Assembly (NCBI GenBank): GCA_004194705.1 | Contig: SADC01000005.1 | Coordinates: 248,001-312,000, forward strand | DNA from: Ditylenchus dipsaci | Taxonomy: Eukaryota > Nematoda > Chromadorea > Rhabditida > Anguinidae | Length of the DNA stretch: 64,000 nucleotides | Direction of reading: 5' to 3' | Part shown: positions 9,950 to 21,659 of the stretch, in pieces | Numbering within the stretch: the first letter of the stretch is position 1 | Layout of the letters: each line of letters opens with the position of its first letter | Position numbers and translations under genes: made by a program | Notes under the pieces: model-generated | What the model was told of the DNA's origin: nothing | The model's input: the letters and a program-made list of their open reading frames with translations, nothing else | The model's database searches: none

Positions 9950-12880
9950 GGCTAGTGGTTGAAGAACAAAATTTAAGCCCTTCGGCTGCTAAACTATTTC
10001 AGGTTAGTTTTGCTTATTCTATTGCTTTTGCTGAATCAAGGACAGATGGAAGCATAACTTGGATACCAAATGAACAAAAAGACATAGCTAAAATGCTGAA
10101 GAAGACATATAGAATGATGTATAGAGTAGTTAATGACCCTTTTGTGTCACAAACGTCTGGTTTTATTATTTTGAGAAAAAGTCTTAAATTGAGCAATAAA
10201 GGGCTGTATTGATTTTAGGAGGATTTCCCCTGTTGGGTCAATCGCGCCTCCAAAGTTCAATAGGGCCACTATGAGGCCTTAAAAGTCTGGTTTTATTATT
10301 TAAAAAATCTTAAACTGCACAATAAAGTAATTCACCGTATAACCTCTTTTAAACCCCCAGGGAGATTATTTATCAACCCCTCGGAGGGTGGAGGTTTGTT
10401 AGAGGGTGGGGATTAATAGAAGGAGAGGGATTATACTTCAACCTTTTTATCGCCAAAGGCTCCGCGAATTTTTTAAAAATATTATTTTAAAAATTGTAAT
10501 TCTAATTTATGGAATTTAAAGTCCGCCTATGTTTTTGTCTCACGTGTACTTGACGTCTTAATTTTCGTCTCACCTTTCGCTTACTTTTTCTTCCACATGA
10601 CTTTTTTACATATATCCAGAAGATACTTTGCGTTCAAAAGGCGACTTCAGCTGCACAACTGCTCTCCAACAAAGCCAACTATAAGCCCTAGTGGCGCGAA
10701 AGTCTTCCACCATTCCTTCTCGTCGCATTTGGTAGCGATGCCGAGTCTCTCAACTCTACGCAACGCCAGTTTCAATATTTCGTAAACATTATTAGTGATC
10801 TAGCAATCGCAGAAGTTCAACAGGTTTTCGACCCTAGCGATACAAATGCTTAGAACACAAGAGATTAAATCATTCGTTTGTTTATGCCATTTCGGTACAT
10901 TACCAATCTTCATTTCCGTTGTCGAATTTACGGATGCAATTTATGCGGCTGCAATCCGCCAGCACTTGAGATTGTCTTGGAATGGGTGGATTGAGCCCGG
11001 CAGGAATTCTCTGAGGAAGTGATTGTCAAACTGTTTAATGGTTAATCTTGATATTTCTCTTTCAGTATCAACGCAATTATTTGCTTTGTGCCTTCAACAA
11101 ATCCGTCAATGGATCAGAGGATACACAAATAGCGTGCTTTCAACCAAGTGGGCCAATTAAATGGCCTCAACATTTTTTGCAAGATTAGAGAAAAAAAACT
11201 AGGTCGAGATTGGCAGGACATTGAAAAAAAAGCTCCTAGAATGTTGACGAAAACTGAATTTTTATCAAAAATATCAATGAAAATGAGCTGTTCGATATTG
11301 TTTGAAATGAAAGCTGAATGTTATTGGATCAAGGCCTCGTTTATGAAAGAAATCATTAAGTTTCAACATGGAAATTAACTAATGAAACGTTAAAAAAGCA
11401 TCAAGGTCACTTCGAAAATCGGAGGGGGGGATTATTAGAGGGTGAGGGATTAATAGAGGTTATATGGTAATTAAAGGTGGGTAAAAACCGTTTAGGTTTG
11501 ATAATTCGGCCTCGGTGCGCAGTGGATAAGCGTTTGTGTTATTTGGCCCAAAATGGTGCACAGGTTCGATCCCACCAATTTCTTTCTCTCATGGCCTTTT
11601 TTATAAGCATTCTACCTGATCCGACAAAAGTTTTCTGCCTACTAAAGTAGGATAAGGTCATAAATATCATATTTCAGTTGAAACGAGTGAAAACAACAAG
11701 TGAAAATCAACGGTCAAGTTAAAATGACGGTGAAAATTGCTGACCGTGGAAATTGTGACGGTCAATTGGCCTGTACCCGCTTTGACTACTCCCCCTACCT
11801 TGAATAAATGTCATAATTAAACTAATTTAATTAAAACCTCTCAAAATTTGACATTTTCCATTCAAACAGCATATAGTTTTCTTGAAAACTGCTCTGAGGG
11901 CAGTCCCCACCTAAAATGTAGCTACATAAAGGATTTAGAATTTAGATGGGTATTTCGGTAACTTGTATGAGCTCCTGAAAACTTGGAAAAAAATATTTGC
12001 TGCACTTTTGGTCCGCCCTCACCTGCACTTACCTGCCCAGGACCTAAAGCTTCAAAATGTGAAAAAATATGCCCTCAAACCCGAAAAAAATGAAAACTTG
12101 CTTTAATTTGTTTTGATTTCATGCCTAACCGGTTACAGCGAATTAAAGTCATCTTACAACAAAAATGAACCGAAAACTGGTATCAGGCTGTTTATTCAAC
12201 AAAAAAACTTGTTTAAAAACCACCTTTGATATCCACTCTCTTCTCTAAAAAGTCCCGAGGTCTTTTCATTCATACAGACATACAAAAATCATACATACAA
12301 AAATTTGAGGTCAAATTTGAGATTTTCAGGTGAAAATCTAAAGTCGAAAAAGCAAAGTCGGTAGAGCTCCTAGGAGTTAGGAAATGCAATAAACAGCGAT
12401 GTAAAAATTTTTCTCTGGGTTTAGATACAGGTTCTCAAAGTCAAGAGGGGCCTTTTTAGAGGAAATACTTTACCTTAAAATTCATGAAAATTATTGAAGA
12501 AAGAGACCGAGTGAAAAAGTGGCCAATTTTTTTTATAGAATCTTTTTCAGGCTACGCTACAAAGCACAAATACAGCTGCGGCCAGTGCTCCTAATTCTTA
12601 TGCTGATTAAGAGTCCCAGCCAAAGGGAAGCTATAATGTAGGAATGTCGGAGCAAGAGAAGCAGTTGAAAAATGACCCTGCTATCCCACAGAGCCATTAT
12701 GAAGCACACACTTCATTGCTAAAACTGGAGCAGGATCTATTTCAGTGAAAAAAGCATTTTTTTCTTATCCTGTTGTTCTGATCCAATAAATTAGTTGCAA
12801 GTCTGGAAAACAAATTAAAGGCAAAACATAAAAAGGATATTTTATTTATAAAAATATTAGCAAAGGTTAAAAATAAATTT
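9950..12880. other. Gene-poor region with a tRNA-like sequence and coding-like scraps
   Basis: No gene is identified. At 10620-10830 and 11065-11160 short open stretches with higher GC sit in the plus frames, interrupted by stops; one follows a CTCTTTCAG acceptor-like site. They may be decayed transposon coding sequence. GGGATTATTAGAGGGTG-type repeats flank this block at about 10380-10440 and 11425-11465, suggesting it is one inserted element. Confidence 0.4.
11509..11580 (+). ncRNA. tRNA-like sequence (tRNA pseudogene or SINE head)
   Basis: GCCTCGGTGCGCAGTGGATA resembles a tRNA 5' end plus A box, and 11563-11573 is a perfect B box, GGTTCGATCCC. The spacing is tRNA-like, but an anticodon arm and a paired acceptor stem are not convincing, so an active tRNA is unlikely. 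Confidence 0.45.
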
Positions 12881-12892
12881 CGGTTGCAGTTT

Positions 12893-13736
12893 ACAATCCC
12901 CCCCCCCCCACGGGACTGATCAGGTGGAGGAGATAACATCATATTCGTGTTTCTCGACCCCGATTTCATGAGAAAGCCGCGTGTTTTTTAATTTTTCGAA
13001 AAAAAATTTTTTCAATCCACAGGGGGGGTATCATGGTTTTTTAGTCAAAATTTGAAAAATTTAAATTGGCGCCTTTTGAATTAAAAAGGAATAAGGGCTG
13101 TATTGGGAGGGGAAGGAATAAAAGGGGGCCACTTTTATGGCAGAACAATATAAAAGTAAATATATGTATTCTTCGACTGCCTCACCATGTTTTTCAACTG
13201 GGCCGTGGCAAAAACAGACTCTATATGCATTTTATGGTCAAGAGTACTTCTCGGAATCATGTCTAAGGTAAGTGTGTGCGCGCATCTCTAACTCTCAAGC
13301 CCCTGCGCCCCTTCGGGGGCGCAGGGGGCTTGGGGCTTGGAGTTGAGATGCGCACACCCACATACCTTAGACACAAATCACTCGAAAGTGACTCTGGATG
13401 CATGAAAAAGCATGCATACCAGAGTTTTTTATGCGGTAGGCCCCAGTATTCAAAACTATGTTCAAAATCTTCTTGTTAGTGGCCCTTGTGTGATTAGTGG
13501 CCCCCTTTTATTCCCTTCCCCTCCCAATACAGCCTTAATCCCTCTAAATTTCAAAAGGCGCCAATTCAAATTTTTCAATTTTGACTAAAAAACCATGATA
13601 CCCCCCTGTGGATTGAAAAAATTTTTTTTTCGAAAAATTAAAAAAACACGCGGCTTTCTCATGAAATCGGGGTCGAGAAACACGAATATGATGTTATCTC
13701 CTCCACCTGATCAGTCCCCGTGGGGGGGATTGTAAA
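12893..13736. repeat. Composite foldback element (family A), full copy with hairpin core
   Basis: The ends are CCCCCCACGGGACTGATCAG inverted. Arms of over 250 bp (CGTGTTTCTCGACCCCGAT...) pair along almost the whole length. The core, 13205-13460, in plus sense contains CTCTATATGCATTTTATG, then a leader-like stretch ending ATCATGTCTAAG, then GTAAGT at 13268, then a long stem capped by CCCCTTCGGGGG, then two further hairpins (TCACTCGAAAGTGA and CTCTGGATGCATG...CATGCATACCAGAG) and a T-rich stretch. Other copies or fragments are near 21.7-22.3, 26.5, 27.9, 29.35-30.16, 34.6-35.0, 42.6, 48.5 and 59.5 kb. Confidence 0.85.
13205..13460 (+). ncRNA. Candidate structured-RNA core, spliced-leader-RNA-like (hypothesis)
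   Basis: A TATA-like box is followed about 25-30 bp later by a short segment ending TCTAAG and then the canonical donor GTAAGT. The donor and the end of the leader-like part pair with CATACCTTAGAC downstream, forming stem I with a UUCG-capped GC top. Two more hairpins and a U-rich single-stranded stretch (GTTTTTTATG, only loosely Sm-like) follow. This order (leader, sequestered donor, stem-loops, U-rich site) is that of SL RNAs. Leader and donor are preserved in the copies at 22.0, 29.8 and 48.7 kb. No trans-spliced gene can be shown from sequence alone. Confidence 0.3.
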
Positions 13737-13739
13737 CTC

Positions 13740-16200
13740 AAGCCTAAATTTCTATGAACTCGAATTGTTTTTGGCCTGCACTACTGGTTTTTGTGACTGT
13801 GCGATCAGTTGGCGCACCAGTCTCACCAGTTTGGCTTCCTGGTCAGGGTTGAGAGCTTCTTTGGGTTCTGGTTTTGTGGCGTCTGGTTTAGCAGTGGTTG
13901 CTGTAGTTATGACAGTAGGCACACCTTAACCAAATCACTTATTCTGAAGGATAGTAATGCTTTTATTTTAAGTGAGATTAGGAATTTTTTTTAAGAAGAA
14001 AAGATCTCCAAGTAGTTCCAATGATTACCACAATATTTTACAAACGAGTCTTGACATAAGACACCGTTGAGAGCAAACCGACCAATGAAAGTTATTTTAT
14101 GAGACCAGGATATGAGACGATATAAGACCAGGATGATAATGAAAGATGTTTCCTCTTGTGGAAAAGTGCCATTTTTTTTATTTTAGCCAAAAAGGCGAAA
14201 GGGTGAATTTTTTTGAAAAAGTGCCCTTTTGATGAAAAAGTTCCTGTTCTTGTGGAAATGTGCCCTTTTTTTGCTTTAGCCAAAACGACGAAAAGCTACT
14301 CTTTTGACGGAAAAAGGCGGAGTACACTATACCGCGAAGCTCAAAAATGCCCAAAAAAATCTTTTTTCGACGTTTCAGCTGCCAAAACATGTTTTGGGTG
14401 CCGGTCGACACTTTCCAACAATTTTTTTGACAAAAAGGTGACTTTTTGCCTTGGTCCCCTAAGGCAATTCAACCTATAAGGGTACCTGGATGACCAGAAA
14501 AGGGTTTGATTATTGGTATTCTACAGTCAACTCTCGTTATAAAGAAGTTGGCGGGATCAAACAAAATGTTCGTTATAACGAGATTTTCGTTATATTGGAA
14601 GTTTGCTATAACCAGTGCTTGCGAACAAAAATCATGTAAAATTCGTTATACCGAGACTTTTGAAATATTTACGTTAATTTTCTGTATCAATAACAGTTTT
14701 TTTCAAGAATAAGTGGCTCAGAAGTCATAACTTGGTAAAAAAAACAAAAAGATAAAAAGAAGTATCTTATAATATTTCTGAAAGTTTGAATACAAACAGA
14801 AAAAGAGGTGTCACTTTTCTACAAAAAGGGGGGGGGGGGTTACGGTGTGTCAAAATTCAAAAGTCGCAAACTTGCTGTGGCATTCTGTTTTGTACGAAAT
14901 TTAAATTTTTCCCATTTTTTTTTGTGAAAATATTGGTTTTTTTTTTCAAATTATCGCACTACTATAAGTTATATATCAGATAAAACGAACAATAGCTTAA
15001 ATTGCATGACATTTTGGAAATACTCCAAAATCGATCCTCAAATTTGATCATTTTGACCCCTAAGGGGGTAGTACGTGGTTTCAAAACATAACAAAAAATT
15101 TTCGAATTTTTCAAATTTAAACTTTTCCAGATGCGTTCAAATATTCTCTAAAAGCCAAAAACACGAAAATCAAAGATTGATTAGGGGATCTCTGAGTAAC
15201 CGATCAAAGTCCACTTGAATTCAACCGGAACCTGAAAATTCCACCTAAGTTCCCATTCCCAAAAAATATAGCTCAGCCCAATTGGGTTCATAGACAGAAG
15301 TCTAGATCGCAATCGACGTGCAAAATCCCAAGGTACATTTTGGTTATATATGAGTGTTGACAGAAGCATTGATGGCATCCAATCTTTTCAGATTACAGTG
15401 CATGCCGAAATTGTATCATAAAACCACTAGGTTAATTTAAAAATCGACGGCGAAACTTAAAACTAAATACATGAAAAGAAAGCTGGAGAAAAACTGCTGC
15501 ATTTTTACCGGCCAGAATTTTTTTCTAATGGATTTATTTAGAGATAAAACCATTTGAAGTTGACAGGTGGACTCTGCCAAACGCTAATTCAAACTTCTTT
15601 TTGACCAAACTTTTCGTATTTCCAATGAAAATGCGTGAATTTTTTTTCAAATTGATAGCACGAAATCTAGGCTATTCAATGGTATGAAAATTTCTGTCAA
15701 ATGACTAAGAATAATCAAAGTCATAAAGAAGAATTAAACAATTGAACAAAAAATAGTCAAAATGTGTAAAACAGTTAACAAATCAAATGATAAACACTTT
15801 TTGTCTTGACATGAAAACTACGAGTTTGCATGTTTTTGATTTTGAATTACTGTGAGGGGCACTTATTTCGCAAAAATGTCACTTTTTCTCTTAAGAAGGA
15901 CACATTTAGCCAAAAAATATTTTCTTGATTTTAGTACGCAGTAGCCATTTTACACAACTTATACTCCTTTCTTAATTATTTTCAATTATATTTAAATGTA
16001 CTAAAATCTTACAACATATATAGTTTCCTGATTACACTCATACTGACCAGGACATTTTCCATTGACACATTCTGAAATTGAAGTTAATGGTTGGGATGAT
16101 TGACAATTAAAAATTAAACTAATTTTAGGTCAAGCAATTGCAAAAATTAAAAAAATTGAGATTTTTTGAATAGTATGGATGTGAAATGCTAAATAATATA
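13740..16200. other. Gene-free repeat-rich stretch
   Basis: Nothing recognisable as a gene. At 14524 there is one pogo-like end (CAGTCAACTCTCGTTATAA) with internal TTCGTTATA copies and no matching right end. Between 14130 and 14470 a purine/pyrimidine-biased repeat (CTTTTTTTGCTTTAGCC-like) recurs in both orientations. Poly-G runs occur near 14830. Confidence 0.45.
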
Positions 16201-16205
16201 TACTT

Positions 16206-16642
16206 AAATTTAGGTACTTTCCTGTTATCTCGAATCATTTTTGGATGTATTAGTTAACATTCTCAAGTATTTCACCCTGAAATACGAACTTATTTTTCCT
16301 ATCCCTTGCAATGTGGAGTGTGCTGATCTTGGCCGCGAAGCGGCCAACCTTTGGTCGTGTACAACATCCGAAATTATATTAATTTTTATTAAAATTAAGA
16401 ACAGCCCTACAATGCCCTACAATAATGTTATTATATTCTGAAAGTATGAAGCGGGATATCATATTGTGGTATGGGCACAGATTGTTGTACACGACCAAGG
16501 GTTGGACGCTTCGCGGCCAAGACCAGCACACTCCACATTGCAAGGGATAGGGAAAAAAAGTTCGTATTTCAGGGTGAAATACTTGAGAATGTTAACTAAT
16601 ACATCCAAAAATGATTCGAGATATCAGGAAAGTACCTAAATT
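16206..16642. repeat. Near-perfect 437-bp palindromic MITE
   Basis: The arms begin AAATTTAGGTACTTTCCTG and pair over about 170 bp on each side. They include TTGGCCGCGAAGCGGCCAAC on the left and its slightly diverged complement on the right. The loop around 16380-16470 is AT-rich. High arm identity suggests recent insertion or gene conversion. Confidence 0.8.
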
Positions 16643-17624
16643 TTTTTTAATTCTGGCAGCATGGTTAAATTTGGTTTAGAAATTTTTTTTTCGACCACAT
16701 CTACCGGTAAATGTGTATGTAGATAAGATTTTCTCTAATTATAGACCCCGGTCTATAATAAGAGAAACTACGGTAGTCAAATAGGCACTTGTTTTAAGAA
16801 AACTCGTCGTTTCAAATTTTTGAGACACGAAAATAAACCTTTTTGTTGCAGATTTCTTTGATGCGCCAATTTCATGTCGTTTTGTTGCTCTAATTTCTTC
16901 TAGTGTTCATATGACCGATTGCGAGGACCTCCAGCTGCAAGAAGGCGAGGGCCGTCTAGTCATCAAGATTTGCCGAGGGAGTAACGACGCAGGAACAAAG
17001 ATGTGAGCTGTGGAATACGCGCGCAAGAACTCGATCGAATCCGTAGCAAAAATAAGTTCAGCTTCGAGCAATGAGCGACTAGAAGATGGTCTCCTCGGAG
17101 AAGGCGAAACCGCACTGACCGTGGAAAAAATACATAACAAAACTTGAAAGATTTCAATAAAAATAATATGTTGTTTTTGATCAGTATGTTTGAAATTTGA
17201 TGTATAAAGATGTTAGCCATGAGGAGTTTAATATAGTGAATTATTAGAGGGCGGAGAGTTATTAGAGAAAATACGATTAATGATTTCTACTCAGCTTGGT
17301 GGGTTTATTGGGAAATGCCTTGAAGCTCGTTCAAACCGCAAAAAGATAGGTTTTTCAGATAAGCTATTACACTATTCCAGTTTGCTTCAAAATTACAGAA
17401 AACGTGTTTTGATGAAATTTTAAAAAATTTAATTTTTCAAAAACCAGACTTTTTTTTACGTATGGCTTTTTTTTGTGCAGTAGGAGTGTGTCGAAACAAC
17501 AACACAGAATCTGAGAGCTCCGTTTATTTGCTTTAAAACAGTATGTAACCTTTCGGTAAGTAGTTTGGGTTAGAAGGCTCAAAACGACCTTAAAAGTTGG
17601 TAGTCCAATTTTTTAAACTGCGGG

Positions 17625-17715
17625 CGGGACACTTCTCTTTTGTCTCTCACTCTACTCTTTGGAGTTATTTCGAGCGACTCAAAAGAGTAGAGTGAGAGAC
17701 AAAAGAGAAGTGTCC
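17625..17715. repeat. GACACTTCTCTTTTGTCTC hairpin
   Basis: GGGACACTTCTCTTTTGTCT at the left is complementary to the end of the block at 17715; the centre is GAGCGACTCAAAAGAG. The same hairpin lies at 38628-38712 and, diverged, at 42476-42575. Confidence 0.75.
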
Positions 17716-17719
17716 TACC

Positions 17720-19310
17720 ATGTGTATACCTTAAAGTGCTAAAAAACTCACCCTGAAAATTTGTATCGGAATCGTGCAAAAGAAAGTGTCGATACTCTTT
17801 TTTAATCATAACACGAGTTCTCCCCGAAAAATTCTACTAGCCAAATACGATATTATACGATATGAGAAAAATATGCACTGATTTAGCCAAACTTTTAAAA
17901 ATTTAGCGCTAAATTAGCCGGTTAATTTGTACGACTATATATTGCGACACTTTTTAATCAAAATTTTCAAAGTTTTGATCAAAAATCGACAATTTTGACA
18001 GTAAAAATTGTCAGAAAAGATACTTCTAATACCAAAATGTCTTCCTAAGTCCAAATCCTCTGAGATCTGACCAGAATTTATTATTAGCTGAGATATCCAT
18101 TGATAAAGGTACCATTGATAATGGGTTCACATTAGGTAACATTTTTTGGAAATAGGGTTGACTTTCCAAAAAAAACCGTAAACCGTATATCGACACCGTA
18201 TATAACGTATATAACCGTATATAACCGTATATTAAACCGTATATCGACACCCTTCCAACTTTCCAAAAACTTTTGCTGTCGAAATCGCCGATTTTTTTTA
18301 TCAAAATTGTAAAAAGATCATTCGAAAAAGCCCGCGAACCCATCTTTTATTGTTAACTTAGCAGATTTGATAGTTTTTCACAGCTTTTTTAGCTTACATG
18401 TTTTGCTTTTTTCAGATGCATAAAATTAAAAAGTTTACAATTGTGAAAAACAAAATTTGGTAGAAGATAAACTCTGAACACTTTTCTTTCATTATTTCTT
18501 ATACCTAACTTACCACCTATTTTAGGGAATGAATCATCGCATCTGGGCTCGCTTGTATTTGTAAACACAGCAATGTAATAAAAATAAAAGCTGCGCAAAA
18601 TTTATTGCTTGGAATTTTGAAATCAGTCATTTTTTTCTAAAAACAGTTATTAGAAGGGAGATAGCCGTTAACCACGATAAGAATTTTTGAAACTTAAATT
18701 TGCTGAGGACAGTACTCTTTCGTCTAGCTCTATACTTAAAATTTAAGTTTAAATTTTTCGGACCGGTTAAAAAAAGAGTAAAGTGCCACCCAGAAAAGTA
18801 CTGTCACCCGCAAATTTCAATTTCAGCAATTCATATTGTCGTCAATGACTATAATTATTTAAGTAAATTTTTAAAATAAAAAATAAAAAAAATCAAATTG
18901 AATAACTGTATGAATCTAACAAAACCTAAAAAGCACCAATGATTTTATTCGTGTGCTATTTCAACAATTTATAGAGTGTACATCAGCTATTCTAGTAGTA
19001 TCATAGTGTTGCACAGCTGTCGAACCCCTCTTTGTTTTTGTAAAAATAGACAAACATAATGTTGTTCTGCTTGTTAAATTTCAAATCAAAAGCTGTATTG
19101 CTTTTGAAAATCCTTTTGTTGACGTAAATACTACCACCCTTTTTGTTTTAATTTTCAATACTAACTAGAAACCGAGGTGGTTGGGATCGAGTGGAGGGTA
19201 AGATTCGCTAGAGAGACGCTCGTCGTTTATGCTGATCCAGAACTCCCGTGATACTAAATGGCTTTAAGACATATGTAAATGAGTACATTTACTCAAATTA
19301 AGTACATTTT
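17720..19310. other. Gene-free AT-rich stretch with degenerate inverted repeats
   Basis: No supported gene. Local structures are repeated CCGTATATAA motifs at 18176-18250 with inverted flanks, and a weak inverted pair around 18695 and 18810 (CAGTACTCTTTCG/AAAAGTACTGTC). Confidence 0.4.
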
Positions 19311-19315
19311 AGGGG

Positions 19316-19560
19316 GTTCTATCCCCTATCTGGTGCAAAAACTGCCTCGCCCCCGTGTTGTTTCTTAAGAATTTGTGGATAATTTTGTAAATAATAAGAA
19401 ACTATTAGCTGTAAAAAACAAGTTAAGCAAATATGCGTTGCACCACGAAAAATTGGAGGCAGAAAAATATTTTGAAAACAACAGGGGGACAAATGCGAAA
19501 TACTCAAAAAATAACAGGGAGACCAAGGCAGTTGTTGCACCAGATAGTGGGATGGAGCCT
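19316..19560. repeat. MITE with TCTATCCCCTATCTGGTGCA ends
   Basis: The left end TTCTATCCCCTATCTGGTGC is matched by the complement of the right end (CACCAGATAGTGGGATGGAG). Immediately inside each arm is a CTTGGTCTCC/GCCCCCGTG-type block, related to the CCTTGGTCCCCC motif found in several other MITEs of the window. Confidence 0.65.
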
Positions 19561-19699
19561 TTTAGGATATTTTAGCTAGAAGTTGCTAATAGGTTGTGTC
19601 GAAAAATTGAGCAGAATTTTGACTTGGTACCCCTGTTATATTTTCGCGCATTTTTCAATAAAAAAAGGCTTTGATTGATTGAATATTTTCTTCGTGGTT

Positions 19700-21450
19700 G
19701 TTGTATCTTGAGGGAGCGTATAGAGAGCGGAGAGCAGAAAGAGAGCGGAGAGCGGAAATTAACGGCAGCTTTATTTCACAAGAACAACAATAATGATGTA
19801 ACAACGACGGAAGCAACAAAGGCCCTGACAACGAATCGCAGTCGTGTCAGGATAATAAGAGATTCAAACAAGCGATACAACACCTTCCCTCGGTCAAGAG
19901 AGTCTAGCGGGAGAGATATCTGAGTCCAATTCTTTTGAATCCTTATTGAGCACGGAGATTCCACCAACAACAGCATCCAAGGCAGCACAGGCACTGAGAG
20001 GAGAAGTGGCAGCAGATTTGAACTTGGGTGGAACTTGGAAAGCTTCAAATAACAAGGCAGCCAGCAGTTGAGAGGTAGCAGAAGACGAAGGCATGGCATC
20101 ACATGTAGACAAAGGCATGTTCATGATGACTAATGACACTTGACCCAGAGAGCATTCGGCAGGCGATTCGGCAGCAGGAAAAACAGCATTGAGGACATTT
20201 GGAAGGCACAGCAAGAATCCTTCAGTGGCATGTCCCATTTCCTTCCTTCACCTTTGAGCGAGACATTGGTACCATTCTGCGGTCCAGCGGAATCCCGGCG
20301 AATTGTTTCCTTAGACTTGCACAATTTCGGAAGCAGAGGCTTGATTGGTACCACAGCAGCAGCAGGAGTATTCAGGCAGTATTCAGCAGATATTTCGGCG
20401 ACATCTTGACTACGGAAGGAGCGGCGGATTTCAGGAGAGGTTTGCAAGGCATCTTAACGGCGAAAGCGGAGGCAGAGGAATTCAGCAGACATCCGGGAGA
20501 CGTCACGACAGCGGCAGAAGAGGCTGAATTCGTAAGATGTCCAGGCGACATCGTAGCAGCGGCAGTAGTTTCGGTAATATCTTGGTAGATTTGGAGAGCG
20601 GGAGCTCCTTAGCAGCGGGAACTTCAGGAATTTGGCACATTTCCACAGCACTTGAGGTAGCGGCAGAAATAAACAGCAGGCAGCAGAGAGTCCAGGCGCT
20701 TCGACAGGAAGTTGAGAGCATACAAAGCATGCATGCCAAGGCGATTAGGACGTCCTGATTTGACCACCACAAAGCTTTGACTTGAAAAGATAGCAGTCCC
20801 ATTCGCCATCACGGAAGCGGACAGCAAAGGCGTAGCGGAACTGACTTGATTGAGCATTATTGATGCAAGCTGGACGAAGTTGATTCGGCGCTGAGGCTGG
20901 ACTTCTTCTTGGCGGCATTCGGCTTGAAGTTTTGGTAGCAGAAGCACTGGCGCTCCAGTTGACCAGGCGTATTGCAATTTGAGCAGCGGTGATTGACGTG
21001 CGGGCAATCTTAGGACCAATGCATTTGATCACAACGGTAGCATGCAGACGGCGGCGGAGCACGATTTTCGGCAGCGAATTGTTGAGGACGCTCTCTCTTG
21101 ACGGCGATGGCATTCATAGCAAAGGGCTCAGGCTTTTGTTCCGTATGCTTGACTTCGGCGATTGTGGACAGGTAGGCGAAAAACTTGACTGCATCTCCTT
21201 TTTCGTTGATTCGATGGAGAAGGGGTGTTCGGATAGCGGCATCTTGATTCGACTCGAGACCCAGCAGCAGAAGAAGGCAATTAAATTCTTCTTCTTTGAG
21301 AGAGCTGAACTTGGATAGACGGAGCTGGCTCTTCAGACGGTTGACATAATGGCAAAATTCATCTGCTTCTTCTTTGACCAGACGCAGGCACTCGAAGATC
21401 CACCACCAAAGAGCAAGCATGACCAAATATTATATTGTCCAAATACAACC
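19700..21450 (-). pseudogene. Retrotransposon gag remnant with degenerate zinc knuckles
   Basis: This block is near 50% GC against an AT-rich background. On the minus strand, 21426-21010 reads CLRLVKEEADEFCHYVNRLK, then LKEEEFNCLLLLLGLES and AAIRTPLL, matching the gag core of invertebrate LTR retroelements. At 21046-20940 come two zinc-knuckle-like motifs: CYRCDQMHWS-x-DC, interrupted by an in-frame TAA at 21010-21012, and CSNCNTPGQLERQC, where the zinc-binding His is Gln. Below 20940 the frames shift repeatedly through Ser/Ala/Leu-rich, GCAGCGG-repetitive sequence. No protease, reverse transcriptase or LTR pair was recognised. It is a dead fragment. Confidence 0.65.
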
Positions 21451-21659
21451 GTTTCGTCCAGATTGAAGTCGGTCACATTTTTGGGCTAGCAGTTTTTGGA
21501 ATACTCGACGAAAGCTTCAGCGAAGAGCTTGGTCATCAGAAATTTCAATCAATCAAGAGAGAATAGGAATTGATGAAAAAATCAATTTCTTGAAAAATGA
21601 CTAAAATCCAAGTTTTTTCCAATTTTTTTGGAATTTTAGTCATTTTCCGGTAGCACTAT

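Larger units (their letters stand above)
5470..9950. other. Intergenic repeat-rich region upstream of rapsyn
   Basis: No gene could be supported. It would contain any promoter of the minus-strand rapsyn gene just above 5431. Visible content: the mini-MITE at 5774-5859, a CCAGC/CAGCAGC-rich ORF-free tract at about 7370-7610, and an inverted-repeat element at about 8270-8778 whose arms are rich in GACGAGGACGAG. Predicted ORFs in this span are in repeats or show no family resemblance. Confidence 0.5.

Noticed and set aside
10597..11378. Coding-like scraps as a gene
   Set aside because: Frames are broken by stops, there is no recognised family, and the stretch is flanked by repeats; more likely decayed mobile DNA.
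20130..21430. Many overlapping ORFs of 60-138 codons on both strands
   Set aside because: They are shadows of one GC-rich retroelement remnant; only the minus-strand gag core and zinc-knuckle frames have family support.
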